Source: Bacillota bacterium
Lineage (GTDB): Bacteria; Bacillota; Limnochordia; Darwinibacteriales; Darwinibacteriaceae
Length of the DNA stretch: 44,389 bases
Assembly: GCA_029776155.1 (NCBI GenBank)
Contig: JAKOTU010000038.1
Location: forward strand, 1-44,389
Reading direction: 5' to 3'
Shown here: in pieces, positions 25,113-32,759 of the stretch
How the letters are laid out: each line of letters opens with the position of its first letter
How positions within the stretch are numbered: position 1 is the first letter of the stretch
Position numbers and translations under genes: made by a program
The notes under the pieces: model-generated
Database searches by the model: none
Told to the model about the DNA's origin: nothing
Seen by the model: the letters and a program-made list of their open reading frames with translations, nothing else

Positions 25113-26140
25113 GCAGAGTCGTGCGCCGCTTTAGCGGCGCCTTACTCTTGCTTGTCTTAGCTGTCGTGGCTGCCACGGCTTTGGGTTCGGTGCCCGTTCC
25201 CCTAGGCGATGTGCTCAAGATCATGGCTTCCAGGATTCCGGGCCTGGAGGGGCTGATTGAACGCACCTGGTCCCTGTCCTACGAGATGATCGTTCTTCAG
25301 GTCAGGCTGCCCAGGGTGCTGCTGGCTGTGGTTGTGGGCGGGGGGTTGAGCGTAGCTGGGGTCCTCTTTCAAGGCAGCCTGCGCAACCCCCTGGCCGATC
25401 CCTACGTTATCGGTGTTTCAGCTGGAGCCTCGGTTGGTGCCGCAGTGGGGTTGCTTCTGCTCGTCCCCCAGGGTTGGGTGAGCTACCGGGCGCTGCCGTT
25501 GTTTGCCTTTGGTGGGGCTGTGGCTGCCACCCTGGTGGTTTCCCGGTTGGGGCAGCGCAGGGGACGGATCGAACCCACAAGCCTCCTTTTGGGCGGCGTG
25601 GCCCTGGGCGCTTTTCTTACCGCGGTGGTGTCGCTGCTCATGGTGCTGCGCATTGAGAACCTGCAGGATGTGTACCTGTGGCTGATGGGCAGCCTATCTG
25701 GGCGGACTTGGGTCCATCTGACCATGGCGGCGCCCTATGTGGCTGCGGGGCTGCTGTGCGCCCTGTGGCTGGCTAAAGATCTCAACGTGTACCTGCTGGG
25801 CGAGGAAGCGGCCCACAGCCTGGGCATAGATGTACAGCGTGTGCAGCGGCTGGTTCTCATCGTCGGCTCCCTCATGGCAGCAGCCTGTGTGGCGGTCTCA
25901 GGGGTAATCGGCTTTGTGGGCCTGATGGTTCCCCATGCTGTGCGCCTGCTGGTGGGGGCGGAACACCGGCGGCTGATCTTCCATTCACTCTGGGCCGGCG
26001 CCCTGTTTCTGCTGGTGGCCGACACTTTGGCCCGCACCGTGTTTTCGCCGATGGAGATCCCCGTGGGGATCATCACCGCTTTTGTGGGCGGCCCCTTTTT
26101 CATCTATCTTCTGAAACGAGGTTCGAGCCTGTATGACTAA
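25109..26140 (+). CDS. btuC: Corrinoid ABC transporter permease (BtuC, FecCD family)
   Basis: 343 residues, TTG start overlapping the btuF stop. It is a FecCD-type permease with about ten helices and the family marks RLPRVLLAVVVGGGLSVAGVLFQGSLRNPLADPYVIGVSAGASVGA, GLLCALWL with SLGIDVQRV, VSGVIGFVGLMVPHAVRLLVG and the closing MEIPVGIITAFVGGPFFIYLL. Two copies form the channel; the loop after the L-E-E-A-A-H-S-L-G-I segment couples to BtuD. Its end overlaps btuD by 8 bases. Confidence 0.95.
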   Translation: MSRVVRRFSGALLLLVLAVVAATALGSVPVPLGDVLKIMASRIPGLEGLIERTWSLSYEMIVLQVRLPRVLLAVVVGGGLSVAGVLFQGSLRNPLADPYVIGVSAGASVGAAVGLLLLVPQGWVSYRALPLFAFGGAVAATLVVSRLGQRRGRIEPTSLLLGGVALGAFLTAVVSLLMVLRIENLQDVYLWLMGSLSGRTWVHLTMAAPYVAAGLLCALWLAKDLNVYLLGEEAAHSLGIDVQRVQRLVLIVGSLMAAACVAVSGVIGFVGLMVPHAVRLLVGAEHRRLIFHSLWAGALFLLVADTLARTVFSPMEIPVGIITAFVGGPFFIYLLKRGSSLYD

Positions 26141-26897
26141 GATGCGCCTGGACAGCGTAACCTTTGCCTACGAACAAGAGCCTGTGGTGCGGCAGATCAG
26201 CCTCGGTTTGCAGCCGGGGCGCTTTTACGCGGTGGTTGGGCCTAACGGTGCGGGGAAATCCAGCCTGCTCAAGCTGTTAACAGGCTATCTTCGGCCCGGG
26301 ACGGGTAAGGTCTATCTCAACGGCAGGGATTTGGGCAGCTACACCCTGGCAGAGTTAGCCCGGGAGATCGCGCTCATCCCCCAAACCTCGTATTACTTTC
26401 CCTTCACTGTGGAAGAAATGGTGCTTCTGGGCCGCACCCCTTTCTATTCCCGCCTGGGAACCCCTTCAGACAAAGATCGGAGAATTGCCCGTAACTGTAT
26501 GGAGATCACCGGCATTGCCCATCTAGCCAAGCGCCTGGTCAGCGAGCTGAGCGGGGGCGAGCGGCAGCGGGTTACCCTGGCCCGGGCCTTGGCCCAGGAA
26601 ACGGAAGTGCTGCTCCTGGATGAACCCACTACGCATCTGGATCTGGAACACCAGGTGAACACCTGCCGCCTGCTTAGGGAGCGGAGTGCCCAGGGCCTGA
26701 CGGTGGTGGCGGTGCTCCACGATCTAAACTTAGCGGCAAGTTTCTGCGACTGGGTTTTTGTACTGGCCGGCGGCTGTCTCATGGAGGAAGGCCCACCTGG
26801 AGAAGTGTTCACCCCAGAGTTGATCTCCCGCGTATTTAACGTTACTGTCCCCAGCCTCCAGCATCCCTGGACAGGCCGGCCCATTATTGCACCATAA
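26133..26897 (+). CDS. btuD: Corrinoid ABC transporter ATPase (BtuD)
   Basis: 254 residues. Walker A VGPNGAGKSSLL (about residues 36-47), Q-loop IPQTSYYFPFTV, signature LSGGERQRV, Walker B EVLLLDEPTTHLD and the H-loop VLHDLNLAA are complete, as in FhuC/BtuD ATPases. It powers corrinoid import with BtuC and BtuF. In-frame ATGs at 26133 and 26142 are both possible starts. It ends the riboswitch-controlled operon. Confidence 0.95.
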   Translation: MTKMRLDSVTFAYEQEPVVRQISLGLQPGRFYAVVGPNGAGKSSLLKLLTGYLRPGTGKVYLNGRDLGSYTLAELAREIALIPQTSYYFPFTVEEMVLLGRTPFYSRLGTPSDKDRRIARNCMEITGIAHLAKRLVSELSGGERQRVTLARALAQETEVLLLDEPTTHLDLEHQVNTCRLLRERSAQGLTVVAVLHDLNLAASFCDWVFVLAGGCLMEEGPPGEVFTPELISRVFNVTVPSLQHPWTGRPIIAP

Positions 26898-26955
26898 AAG
26901 GAGATCCTCCCGGTTATACTACCAGCAGTAAGAGAAAAAGGGAGGTTGGGGGACG

Positions 26956-28020
26956 ATGAAATGGCGTTCGCTCATGAGTCTGGCCGTTTTGGTGCTCATG
27001 GGTTTCTTTTTCTGGTCCATGTTCTCTCCAGCCGAGGCTCCCTTAAGTGAGACTCCGGCTGAATCCCAGGAACCTAAGGGCAGTTGGCAAGAGCCCGTGG
27101 TGCAGGTGGTGCAGCAAGTGGGCCCGGCCACGGTGAAGATCGAGACTACCAGGGAAGTGTTGGTGGATCAGTTCTTTTTCCAACAGCTCGAGCGCAGACA
27201 GGGCATTGGTTCGGGGGTGATCTACCGGGAAGATGGGTACATCCTTACCAACAACCATGTAGTGGCGGGGGCCGAAGACATCCGGGTCCAGCTCGCGGAT
27301 GGGCGCTCCTTCGCGGGCCGAGTGGTGGGCGGTGATCCCCTCACGGACTTGGCGGTGGTAAAAGTGGAGGCCCAGAACCTGCCCGTGGCGCCCTTTGGCG
27401 ATTCCAACGAGCTGCGGGTGGGGCAGGGGGTGATCGCCATCGGCAATCCCCTGGGGCAGGATAACACGGTAACGACGGGGGTTGTGAGTGCCCTCAACCG
27501 CGACCTTATGGTTGACCCCAAGGAAAACCGCTACTTGGAGGGGATGATCCAAACCGATGCGGCTATTAACCCGGGTAACTCCGGTGGACCGCTCATCGAC
27601 TACCAGGGGCGGGTAATCGGCGTGACCACGGCCATTATTGAGCAGGCCCAGGGTATTGGTTTTGCCATTCCTTCTACCACGGCCAAAGCAATTGGGGACC
27701 AGATCATCTCCCACGGCAGGCCCTTGCGCCTGGGGGTGCTGGGCGGGTCCCTAACTCCTGGCTTGGCCCAGAGCATTCGGGAACAGACTGGTCTTAGAAT
27801 ATCAGCCGAGCGGGGAGCCTTTATCACCAGGGTGATCCCCGACACGCCCGCAGCAGCGGCAGGTCTGGCGGAGGGGGATATTATCACTGCCGTGAACGGC
27901 CAGGAGATTGCCGGCATGCGGGAGCTGCGTGATGCGGTGCAGCAGGCTGGGTTCGGCGGGAAGCTGCAGCTTGTCTTCTGGCGCGGCGAGGCCCGGCAGG
28001 AAGTGGAGGTTGTGTTATAA
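26956..28020 (+). CDS. htrA: HtrA/DegP-family serine protease with PDZ domain
   Basis: 354 residues, ATG behind GGGAGGTTGGGG. An N-terminal helix (5-24) anchors it to the outer face of the membrane. The trypsin-like domain carries the triad His101 (LTNNHVVAG), Asp131 (DPLTDLAVVKV) and Ser209 (NPGNSGGPL). A single PDZ domain follows (about 258-350; GAFITRVIPDTPAAAAGLAEGDIITAVNG). It degrades or refolds damaged exported proteins. It heads the htrA, CxxH/CxxC protein, rlmH series found in B. subtilis as yyxA-yyzF-rlmH; the two-component genes that precede it there are missing here. Confidence 0.95.
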   Translation: MKWRSLMSLAVLVLMGFFFWSMFSPAEAPLSETPAESQEPKGSWQEPVVQVVQQVGPATVKIETTREVLVDQFFFQQLERRQGIGSGVIYREDGYILTNNHVVAGAEDIRVQLADGRSFAGRVVGGDPLTDLAVVKVEAQNLPVAPFGDSNELRVGQGVIAIGNPLGQDNTVTTGVVSALNRDLMVDPKENRYLEGMIQTDAAINPGNSGGPLIDYQGRVIGVTTAIIEQAQGIGFAIPSTTAKAIGDQIISHGRPLRLGVLGGSLTPGLAQSIREQTGLRISAERGAFITRVIPDTPAAAAGLAEGDIITAVNGQEIAGMRELRDAVQQAGFGGKLQLVFWRGEARQEVEVVL

Positions 28021-28155
28021 CTTGCTGCAACGGCAGGTGCAGGCTCGTACCGCTGCACCCTCTGGGGGCGGGCACAGTCTGCTTCTTTTTTTTCGCCTAG
28101 TTGTGTGTTATGATACTATTACCACTTGTGCATTTTCTGGTAAGGGAGCCACAAA

Positions 28156-28323
28156 ATGTATGTAGTATGCCTAGAACATCTGGAACAAGCCATTGATGAG
28201 TTCGTGGACGTGTATGAGATGCCCCCCGATCTCTACGAATTGGAGGAGGTGTCGCTCACGGACTGGACGGCGCCTGTGCGCTGCACTTTCTGTGACCGTC
28301 CCCCCAAGTACTTAGTGGTTTAG
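28156..28323 (+). CDS. CxxH/CxxC protein (YyzF-like), 55 aa
   Basis: ATG 28156 opens a 55-residue product beginning MYVVCLEHLEQAIDEFVDVYE with Cys5 and His8 (C-x2-H) and, near the end, RCTFCDRPPKYLVV with Cys43 and Cys46 (C-x2-C). This is the layout of the small CxxH/CxxC family found between htrA-type proteases and rlmH in Bacillota (YyzF in B. subtilis), probably a zinc-binding protein of unknown function. A GGGAG site lies upstream. rlmH starts 8 bases after its stop. Confidence 0.88.
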   Translation: MYVVCLEHLEQAIDEFVDVYEMPPDLYELEEVSLTDWTAPVRCTFCDRPPKYLVV

Positions 28324-28331
28324 GGAGGGGT

Positions 28332-28817
28332 ATGGGAGTGCATGTCCAAATTCTCGCGGTGGGAAAGCTCAAGGAGCAGTACCTGGTGGAGGGTATAGAG
28401 GAGTATAGGAAGCGTCTGAATAGGTACGGGCGCCTGGAGATCGTGGAATTGAAAGAGGAAAGCTTTTCTGAGCCCCTCAGTGACAAGGAAGTGCAGGAGA
28501 TCCTGCGCCGGGAAGGGGAGCGGGTGTTGAGGGAACTGAAGCCCCGCAGCTTCGTGGTGGCGCTGGATCGAGGGGGACGAGCCCTCTCCTCTGAGCAGCT
28601 CGCCCAGGAGTTCCAGCGCGTGGCCTTAAGCGGCATCAGTCAGCTGGTCTTTGTGATCGGAGGGTCTTGGGGGCTCGATGAGCGGGTTCTGCAGCAGGCC
28701 GATCTGGTCCTTTCCTTTTCCCAGTTCACCTTCCCCCACCAGCTCATGCGCTTGATTTTAGTAGAGCAGATCTACCGCGCCTTTACCATAATAAATAAAG
28801 AAAAGTATCACAAATGA
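28332..28817 (+). CDS. rlmH: 23S rRNA (pseudouridine1915-N3)-methyltransferase RlmH
   Basis: 161 residues, ATG behind AGGGAGGGG. A SPOUT methyltransferase that methylates pseudouridine 1915 of helix 69. ILAVGKLKEQYLVEGIEEYRKRL at the start, FVVALDRGGRALSSEQLAQ, the SAM knot FVIGGSWGLDERVL and the closing LILVEQIYRAFTIINKEKYHK are diagnostic. Standard length. Its last bases ATGA overlap a possible start of rex. Confidence 0.96.
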   Translation: MGVHVQILAVGKLKEQYLVEGIEEYRKRLNRYGRLEIVELKEESFSEPLSDKEVQEILRREGERVLRELKPRSFVVALDRGGRALSSEQLAQEFQRVALSGISQLVFVIGGSWGLDERVLQQADLVLSFSQFTFPHQLMRLILVEQIYRAFTIINKEKYHK

Positions 28818-28840
28818 ACGGAGCAGAAGGAGGTGTGTTC

Positions 28841-29491
28841 GTGCGCTGGAACAAGATTTCGGATGCAGTGATTCGCCGCCTGCCCCTCTATCTGCGGGTC
28901 CTGGATGAGCTGGCCAATGAAGGAGATACGGCCTTAATCTCTTCCCAGGAACTGGGGATCAAAGCAGGAGTGGGCCCGGCTTTGGTGCGCAAGGATTTGG
29001 CCTGGTTCGGTGAGTTTGGCAAGCAGGGGGTAGGCTACGACGTTGGCTTCCTCCGCAATGAGCTGAGGAAAATCCTCAACTTAGAGCAGGAGATGGCAGT
29101 GGCCCTGGCCGGTGTGGGGAGCCTTGGACGAGCCCTGGCCCGCTATCACTTGAAGCGTTATGCGGACACGGACAGTTTTAACCTGCGCTTGGCTGCCTTA
29201 TTTGACAGCGATCCAGCCAAGGTGGGCAGTGAGGTGGAAGGGATTCCCATTCGTTCCCTGGAAGAGATCCCCGAAGTGGTGGCCCGGGAGCAGATCAAGA
29301 TCGTGATCTTGGCTGTGCCCGCCGATGCGGCCCAAGATGTGGCCAATCGCTTTGTGCGGGCCGGAGTAAACTGCATTCTCAACTATGCACCGGTGAAACT
29401 GCAGGTGCCCGAGACCGTGCAGGTGGCGCCCGTGGATCTGTCCCTGGAGCTGCAGCGTCTAGCTTATTACGTTCCGAAACAGACGAGGTAA
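28841..29491 (+). CDS. rex: Redox-sensing transcriptional repressor Rex
   Basis: 216 residues from GTG 28841, which follows a perfect AAGGAGGT (28827-28834); ATG 28814 is in frame but lacks a site. The N-terminal winged helix (ISDAVIRRLPLYLRVLDEL, then GVGPALVRKDLAWFGEFGKQGVGYDV) binds operators; the Rossmann domain (VALAGVGSLGRALARY) senses the NADH/NAD+ ratio. In anaerobes Rex represses fermentation, hydrogen and one-carbon genes when NADH is low. The lpd-like gene lies 9 bases downstream and fhs after it, both plausible members of its regulon. Confidence 0.96.
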   Translation: MRWNKISDAVIRRLPLYLRVLDELANEGDTALISSQELGIKAGVGPALVRKDLAWFGEFGKQGVGYDVGFLRNELRKILNLEQEMAVALAGVGSLGRALARYHLKRYADTDSFNLRLAALFDSDPAKVGSEVEGIPIRSLEEIPEVVAREQIKIVILAVPADAAQDVANRFVRAGVNCILNYAPVKLQVPETVQVAPVDLSLELQRLAYYVPKQTR

Positions 29492-29500
29492 GGAGGCGGC

Positions 29501-30865
29501 ATGGTGACACAGCAGATAGACTTACTCGTGCTCGGAGGAGGGCCCGCCGGTTATGCGGCCGCCATCCGCGCCAGCCACCTGGGCAAGAGGGTTGTGCTGG
29601 TGGAAAAGGACAGTATAGGGGGTACCTGCCTGAACCGGGGCTGTATTCCCACCAAGGCCCTTTTAGAAAGTGCCCACTTTTATGCTGGGCTGAGCTCTGC
29701 CGCGGTCCACGGCGTAAGTGTGGAGATTAAGGGTCTGGATTACGCCCAGGTGGTGAGGGGCAAAGGGGGTATTGTCCAGAATCTGGTGAACGGCCTCCAA
29801 TTCCTCCTGCGCAAACGGCAGATCACTGTGCTGGAAGGGGAAGGACGCTTGCTGCCCTCAGGGGAAGTACAGGTGGGCGAAGAAGTACTGCGGCCCGGGA
29901 ACGTGCTAGTGGCCACCGGTACGGAACCCCTGCAGCTGCCTGGACTGGAGGTGGACGGAGAGCTTGTGGTGAACAGCGATCAGCTCCTGGAGCGCACAAG
30001 CCTACCCCAGTCCCTGGTAATTGTGGGGGGCGGAGTGATTGGCTGCGAGTTTGCCACCATTTTTGCTGACTATGGCGTTGAAGTGACCATTGTGGAGCTT
30101 GCGCCCCGCATCTTGCCCATGGAGGATGGGGAGGTAAGTCAGGCCTTAACCAGGGAATTCAAAAAGCGCAAGGTTAAGGTGCTCACCGAGGCGAAGGTAG
30201 TTGGCATCGAGCGGGGAGCCCAAGCGCTGGTGCATGTGGAGCAGAAGGGCCGCGCCGCGGATTTGCGGGCCGATCTGGTGCTCGTTTCTGTGGGGCGCAG
30301 GCCGGTGCTGCCCCCAGGCTTCCAGGGAGATTTGGATGCCAAAGGTTACATCAAGGTCAACGGGCGCTTTCAAACGTCCCTACCCCAGGTGTACGCTGCC
30401 GGAGACATTATCGGCGGTGTGCAGTTGGCCCATCTGGCCTTTGAAGAGGGCTGGGCCGCGGTGAACTACATGTTTGATCAGCCTGCCCGCAATCAGTGGT
30501 TTGTGCCTTCCTGCGTGTACACAAAACCGGAGATAGCCGCGGTGGGCTTAACGGAAGAACAGGCCCGGGAGAAGTATGGGGAGATTGTTACGGCCAAGTA
30601 TTCGTTGAAGGGTAACGGTAGAGCGGTGATCGCCAGGGAAGATTCGGGGTTCGTCAAGTTTGTGGCTGCCTCCGATGGTAGGGTCTTAGGGGTGCATATC
30701 ATCGGGCCCCAGGCCACGGAACTGATCGCTGGAGCAGCCCTGGCCCTGGAACAGGGGCTCACCCTGGAACAGTGGGCCCAGGTGGTCTATCCCCATCCCA
30801 CCGTGTCCGAGTCCCTAAAGGAAGCGGTGCTCAGTGCCCTGGGCTGTGGACTGCATTCGGTGTAG
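29501..30865 (+). CDS. lpdA: Dihydrolipoamide dehydrogenase-like flavoprotein
   Basis: 454 residues, ATG behind AAGGAGG. FAD site VLGGGPAGYAAAIRA, redox-active Cys43/Cys48 in GGTCLNRGCIPTKALLE, NAD site VIVGGGVIGCEFATIFADYGVEVTIVE, the FAD-binding VYAAGDIIGGVQLAHLAFEEGW and the C-terminal catalytic His/Glu in YPHPTVSESLKEAV are all present. It reoxidises dihydrolipoyl groups with NAD+, as the E3 of 2-oxoacid dehydrogenases or L-protein of glycine cleavage. Neither complex is nearby. The link to rex and fhs favours a role in glycine or one-carbon metabolism, by inference. Confidence 0.92.
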   Translation: MVTQQIDLLVLGGGPAGYAAAIRASHLGKRVVLVEKDSIGGTCLNRGCIPTKALLESAHFYAGLSSAAVHGVSVEIKGLDYAQVVRGKGGIVQNLVNGLQFLLRKRQITVLEGEGRLLPSGEVQVGEEVLRPGNVLVATGTEPLQLPGLEVDGELVVNSDQLLERTSLPQSLVIVGGGVIGCEFATIFADYGVEVTIVELAPRILPMEDGEVSQALTREFKKRKVKVLTEAKVVGIERGAQALVHVEQKGRAADLRADLVLVSVGRRPVLPPGFQGDLDAKGYIKVNGRFQTSLPQVYAAGDIIGGVQLAHLAFEEGWAAVNYMFDQPARNQWFVPSCVYTKPEIAAVGLTEEQAREKYGEIVTAKYSLKGNGRAVIAREDSGFVKFVAASDGRVLGVHIIGPQATELIAGAALALEQGLTLEQWAQVVYPHPTVSESLKEAVLSALGCGLHSV

Positions 30866-30909
30866 CCAGCCGCGTTGTATAGACATCTGGACATTGAGGA
30901 GGAAGATGG

Positions 30910-32580
30910 ATGCTTACAGATATTGAAATTGCCCAACAGACTAAGCTGCGGCCCATCACGGAAATCGCCGCTAAGGTGGGTTTAATGGAAGATGACATTG
31001 AGCTGTACGGAAAGTACAAAGCCAAAGTAGATACCAAAGTGTATGAAAGGTTGCAGGACAGGCCCAACGGTAAGTTGATCTACACCACAGCCATTACCGC
31101 AACCCCCGCGGGGGAGGGCAAGACGGTGACCACCATCGGCATCACCCAGGCCCTGGGTAGGCTGGGTAAGAATGTCATGGCTTGTCTGCGTGAGCCTTCC
31201 TTAGGCCCCACCTTTGGGATCAAAGGGGGCGCCGCGGGCGGCGGCTATTCCCAGGTTGTGCCCATGGAAGACATCAACTTGCACTTCACCGGCGATATCC
31301 ATGCCGTAACCACCGCCCATAACCTGCTGAATGCCCTGCTGGATAACCATATTGCCCAGGGTAACGCCTTGAACATTGACCCTAAGCGCATTGTGCTGAG
31401 AAGGGTCCTTGATATGAACGACCGTCAGCTGCGCAATATTGTGATCGGCTTAGGTGGCCGGGGAGATGGCTATGTGCGGGAGGCAGGTTTCGATATTTCT
31501 GTGGCCTCGGAGATCATGGCCATTTTGTGTTTGGCCTCCGACCTGCAGGATCTGAAAGAACGGGTGGGGCGCATGTTGGTGGCCTACACCTACGATCGCA
31601 AGCCCGTCTATGCCAAGGACCTCAAGGCTGAAGGCGCGATTGCGGTGATCATGAAGGATGCCATCAAGCCCAACTTGGTGCAGACCCTGGAAGGTCAGCC
31701 TGTGTTTATCCACGGCGGACCCTTTGCCAATATTGCCCACGGCAACAACAGCATCATCGCCACGCGCTTGGCCCTCAAGCTCGCCGACTACGTGGTGACG
31801 GAAGGCGGCTTTGCCTCGGATTTGGGTGCGGAGAAGTTCTTCGACATAGTGCACGGTTACTCGGGTCTCAAGCCCGATGTGGCCGTGCTGGTGGCCTCGG
31901 TGCGGGCCCTGAACATGCATGGCGGAGTGGCCAAGGAAGAGGTGCACCTCACCAATTTGGACGCTCTGCGCAAGGGCCTGGCCAACTTGGACAAGCACGT
32001 GGAGAACCTGCGCAAGTTTGGTCTGCCCATTGTGGTCGCGCTGAACCGGTTCCCCACAGACGAAGAAGAAGAACTGGCTTTGGTGCGGGAGCACTGCGCA
32101 CAGCTGGGCGTGCGCTGCGCCGTGTCCCGGGTCGTAGCTGAGGGCGGCGCCGGCGGGGAAGAGCTAGCTAAGACCATTTTGGAGGTCCTGGAAAGCGAAC
32201 CCAGCCAGTTCAAACCCCTCTACGACTGGAAACTGCCCATCAAGGAGAAACTGGCGATCCTAGCCCGGGAGATTTACGGGGCGGATGATGTGGTGTACAC
32301 GGCCAAGGCCGAAAGCTCCATCAGGGATCTCACCAAGCTGGGCTACGGCGAGCTGCCTGTGTGTGTAGCCAAAACCCAGCACTCCATATCAGATAATCCC
32401 AAGTTGAAGGGAGCGCCCAAGGGCTGGAAGCTCACCATCACCGATGTGCGGCCTTCACTGGGAGCAGGCTTTTTGGTCTGCCTGGCAGGCGACATCATGA
32501 CCATGCCGGGGCTGCCCGCCAAACCCGCGGCGGAAAAGGTAGATATTGATGCTGAGGGCAGGATCACGGGCTTGTTCTAA
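30910..32580 (+). CDS. fhs: Formate-tetrahydrofolate ligase
   Basis: 556 residues, ATG behind GAGGAGGA. It makes 10-formyl-THF from formate, THF and ATP. The P-loop ATPAGEGKTVTTIG (Lys71), LREPSLGPTFGIKGGAAGGGYSQVVPMEDINLHFTGD, and LPVCVAKTQHSISDNP with VRPSLGAGFLVCLAGDIMTMPGLP are the family signatures. With folD it supplies the methyl-branch steps used in acetogenesis, glycine synthesis or purine synthesis. The corrinoid importer nearby fits a B12-dependent methyl branch, but no CODH/ACS genes are here. Confidence 0.97.
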   Translation: MLTDIEIAQQTKLRPITEIAAKVGLMEDDIELYGKYKAKVDTKVYERLQDRPNGKLIYTTAITATPAGEGKTVTTIGITQALGRLGKNVMACLREPSLGPTFGIKGGAAGGGYSQVVPMEDINLHFTGDIHAVTTAHNLLNALLDNHIAQGNALNIDPKRIVLRRVLDMNDRQLRNIVIGLGGRGDGYVREAGFDISVASEIMAILCLASDLQDLKERVGRMLVAYTYDRKPVYAKDLKAEGAIAVIMKDAIKPNLVQTLEGQPVFIHGGPFANIAHGNNSIIATRLALKLADYVVTEGGFASDLGAEKFFDIVHGYSGLKPDVAVLVASVRALNMHGGVAKEEVHLTNLDALRKGLANLDKHVENLRKFGLPIVVALNRFPTDEEEELALVREHCAQLGVRCAVSRVVAEGGAGGEELAKTILEVLESEPSQFKPLYDWKLPIKEKLAILAREIYGADDVVYTAKAESSIRDLTKLGYGELPVCVAKTQHSISDNPKLKGAPKGWKLTITDVRPSLGAGFLVCLAGDIMTMPGLPAKPAAEKVDIDAEGRITGLF

Positions 32581-32591
32581 TTACCCGCATA

Positions 32592-32622
32592 CAGCACAGG
32601 GCCCGGCAGGGGCCCTGTGCTG
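32592..32622 (+). terminator. Long GC stem-loop after fhs
   Basis: CAGCACAGGGCCC (32592-32604) pairs perfectly with GGGCCCTGTGCTG (32610-32622), a 13-bp stem with a 5-base loop. No T run follows, so it may act as a 3' end stabiliser or weak terminator rather than a classical terminator. Confidence 0.6.
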
Positions 32623-32639
32623 CCCTGGGGAAAAAGAGG

Positions 32640-32668
32640 TTGTACATTATCTACACAAGTGATATACT
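32640..32668 (+). promoter_or_regulatory. Promoter of argS
   Basis: TTGTAC (32640-32645), 17 bases, TATACT (32663-32668). It lies 92 bases upstream of the argS start and would produce a leader with two hairpins. Confidence 0.75.
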
Positions 32669-32685
32669 AACGGAGAATGATCGTA

Positions 32686-32735
32686 AAGGCTCCGCAGAGC
32701 CGTTTTTTCCCCTATAGGAATTCCTATGGGGGAGT
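32686..32735 (+). promoter_or_regulatory. argS leader with two stem-loops (possible attenuator)
   Basis: GGCTC/GAGCC (32688-32692 with 32697-32701) is followed by GTTTTTT, a small terminator-like structure. It is followed by a second 10-bp stem, CCCCTATAGG (32709-32718) with CCTATGGGGG (32723-32732), loop AATT. Both lie inside the argS 5' leader, before its ribosome site. No T-box motif or long upstream ORF is seen, so the mechanism, if any, is unknown. Confidence 0.5.
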
Positions 32736-32759
32736 TTCTTTAGTTAGGGAGGACGCGAG

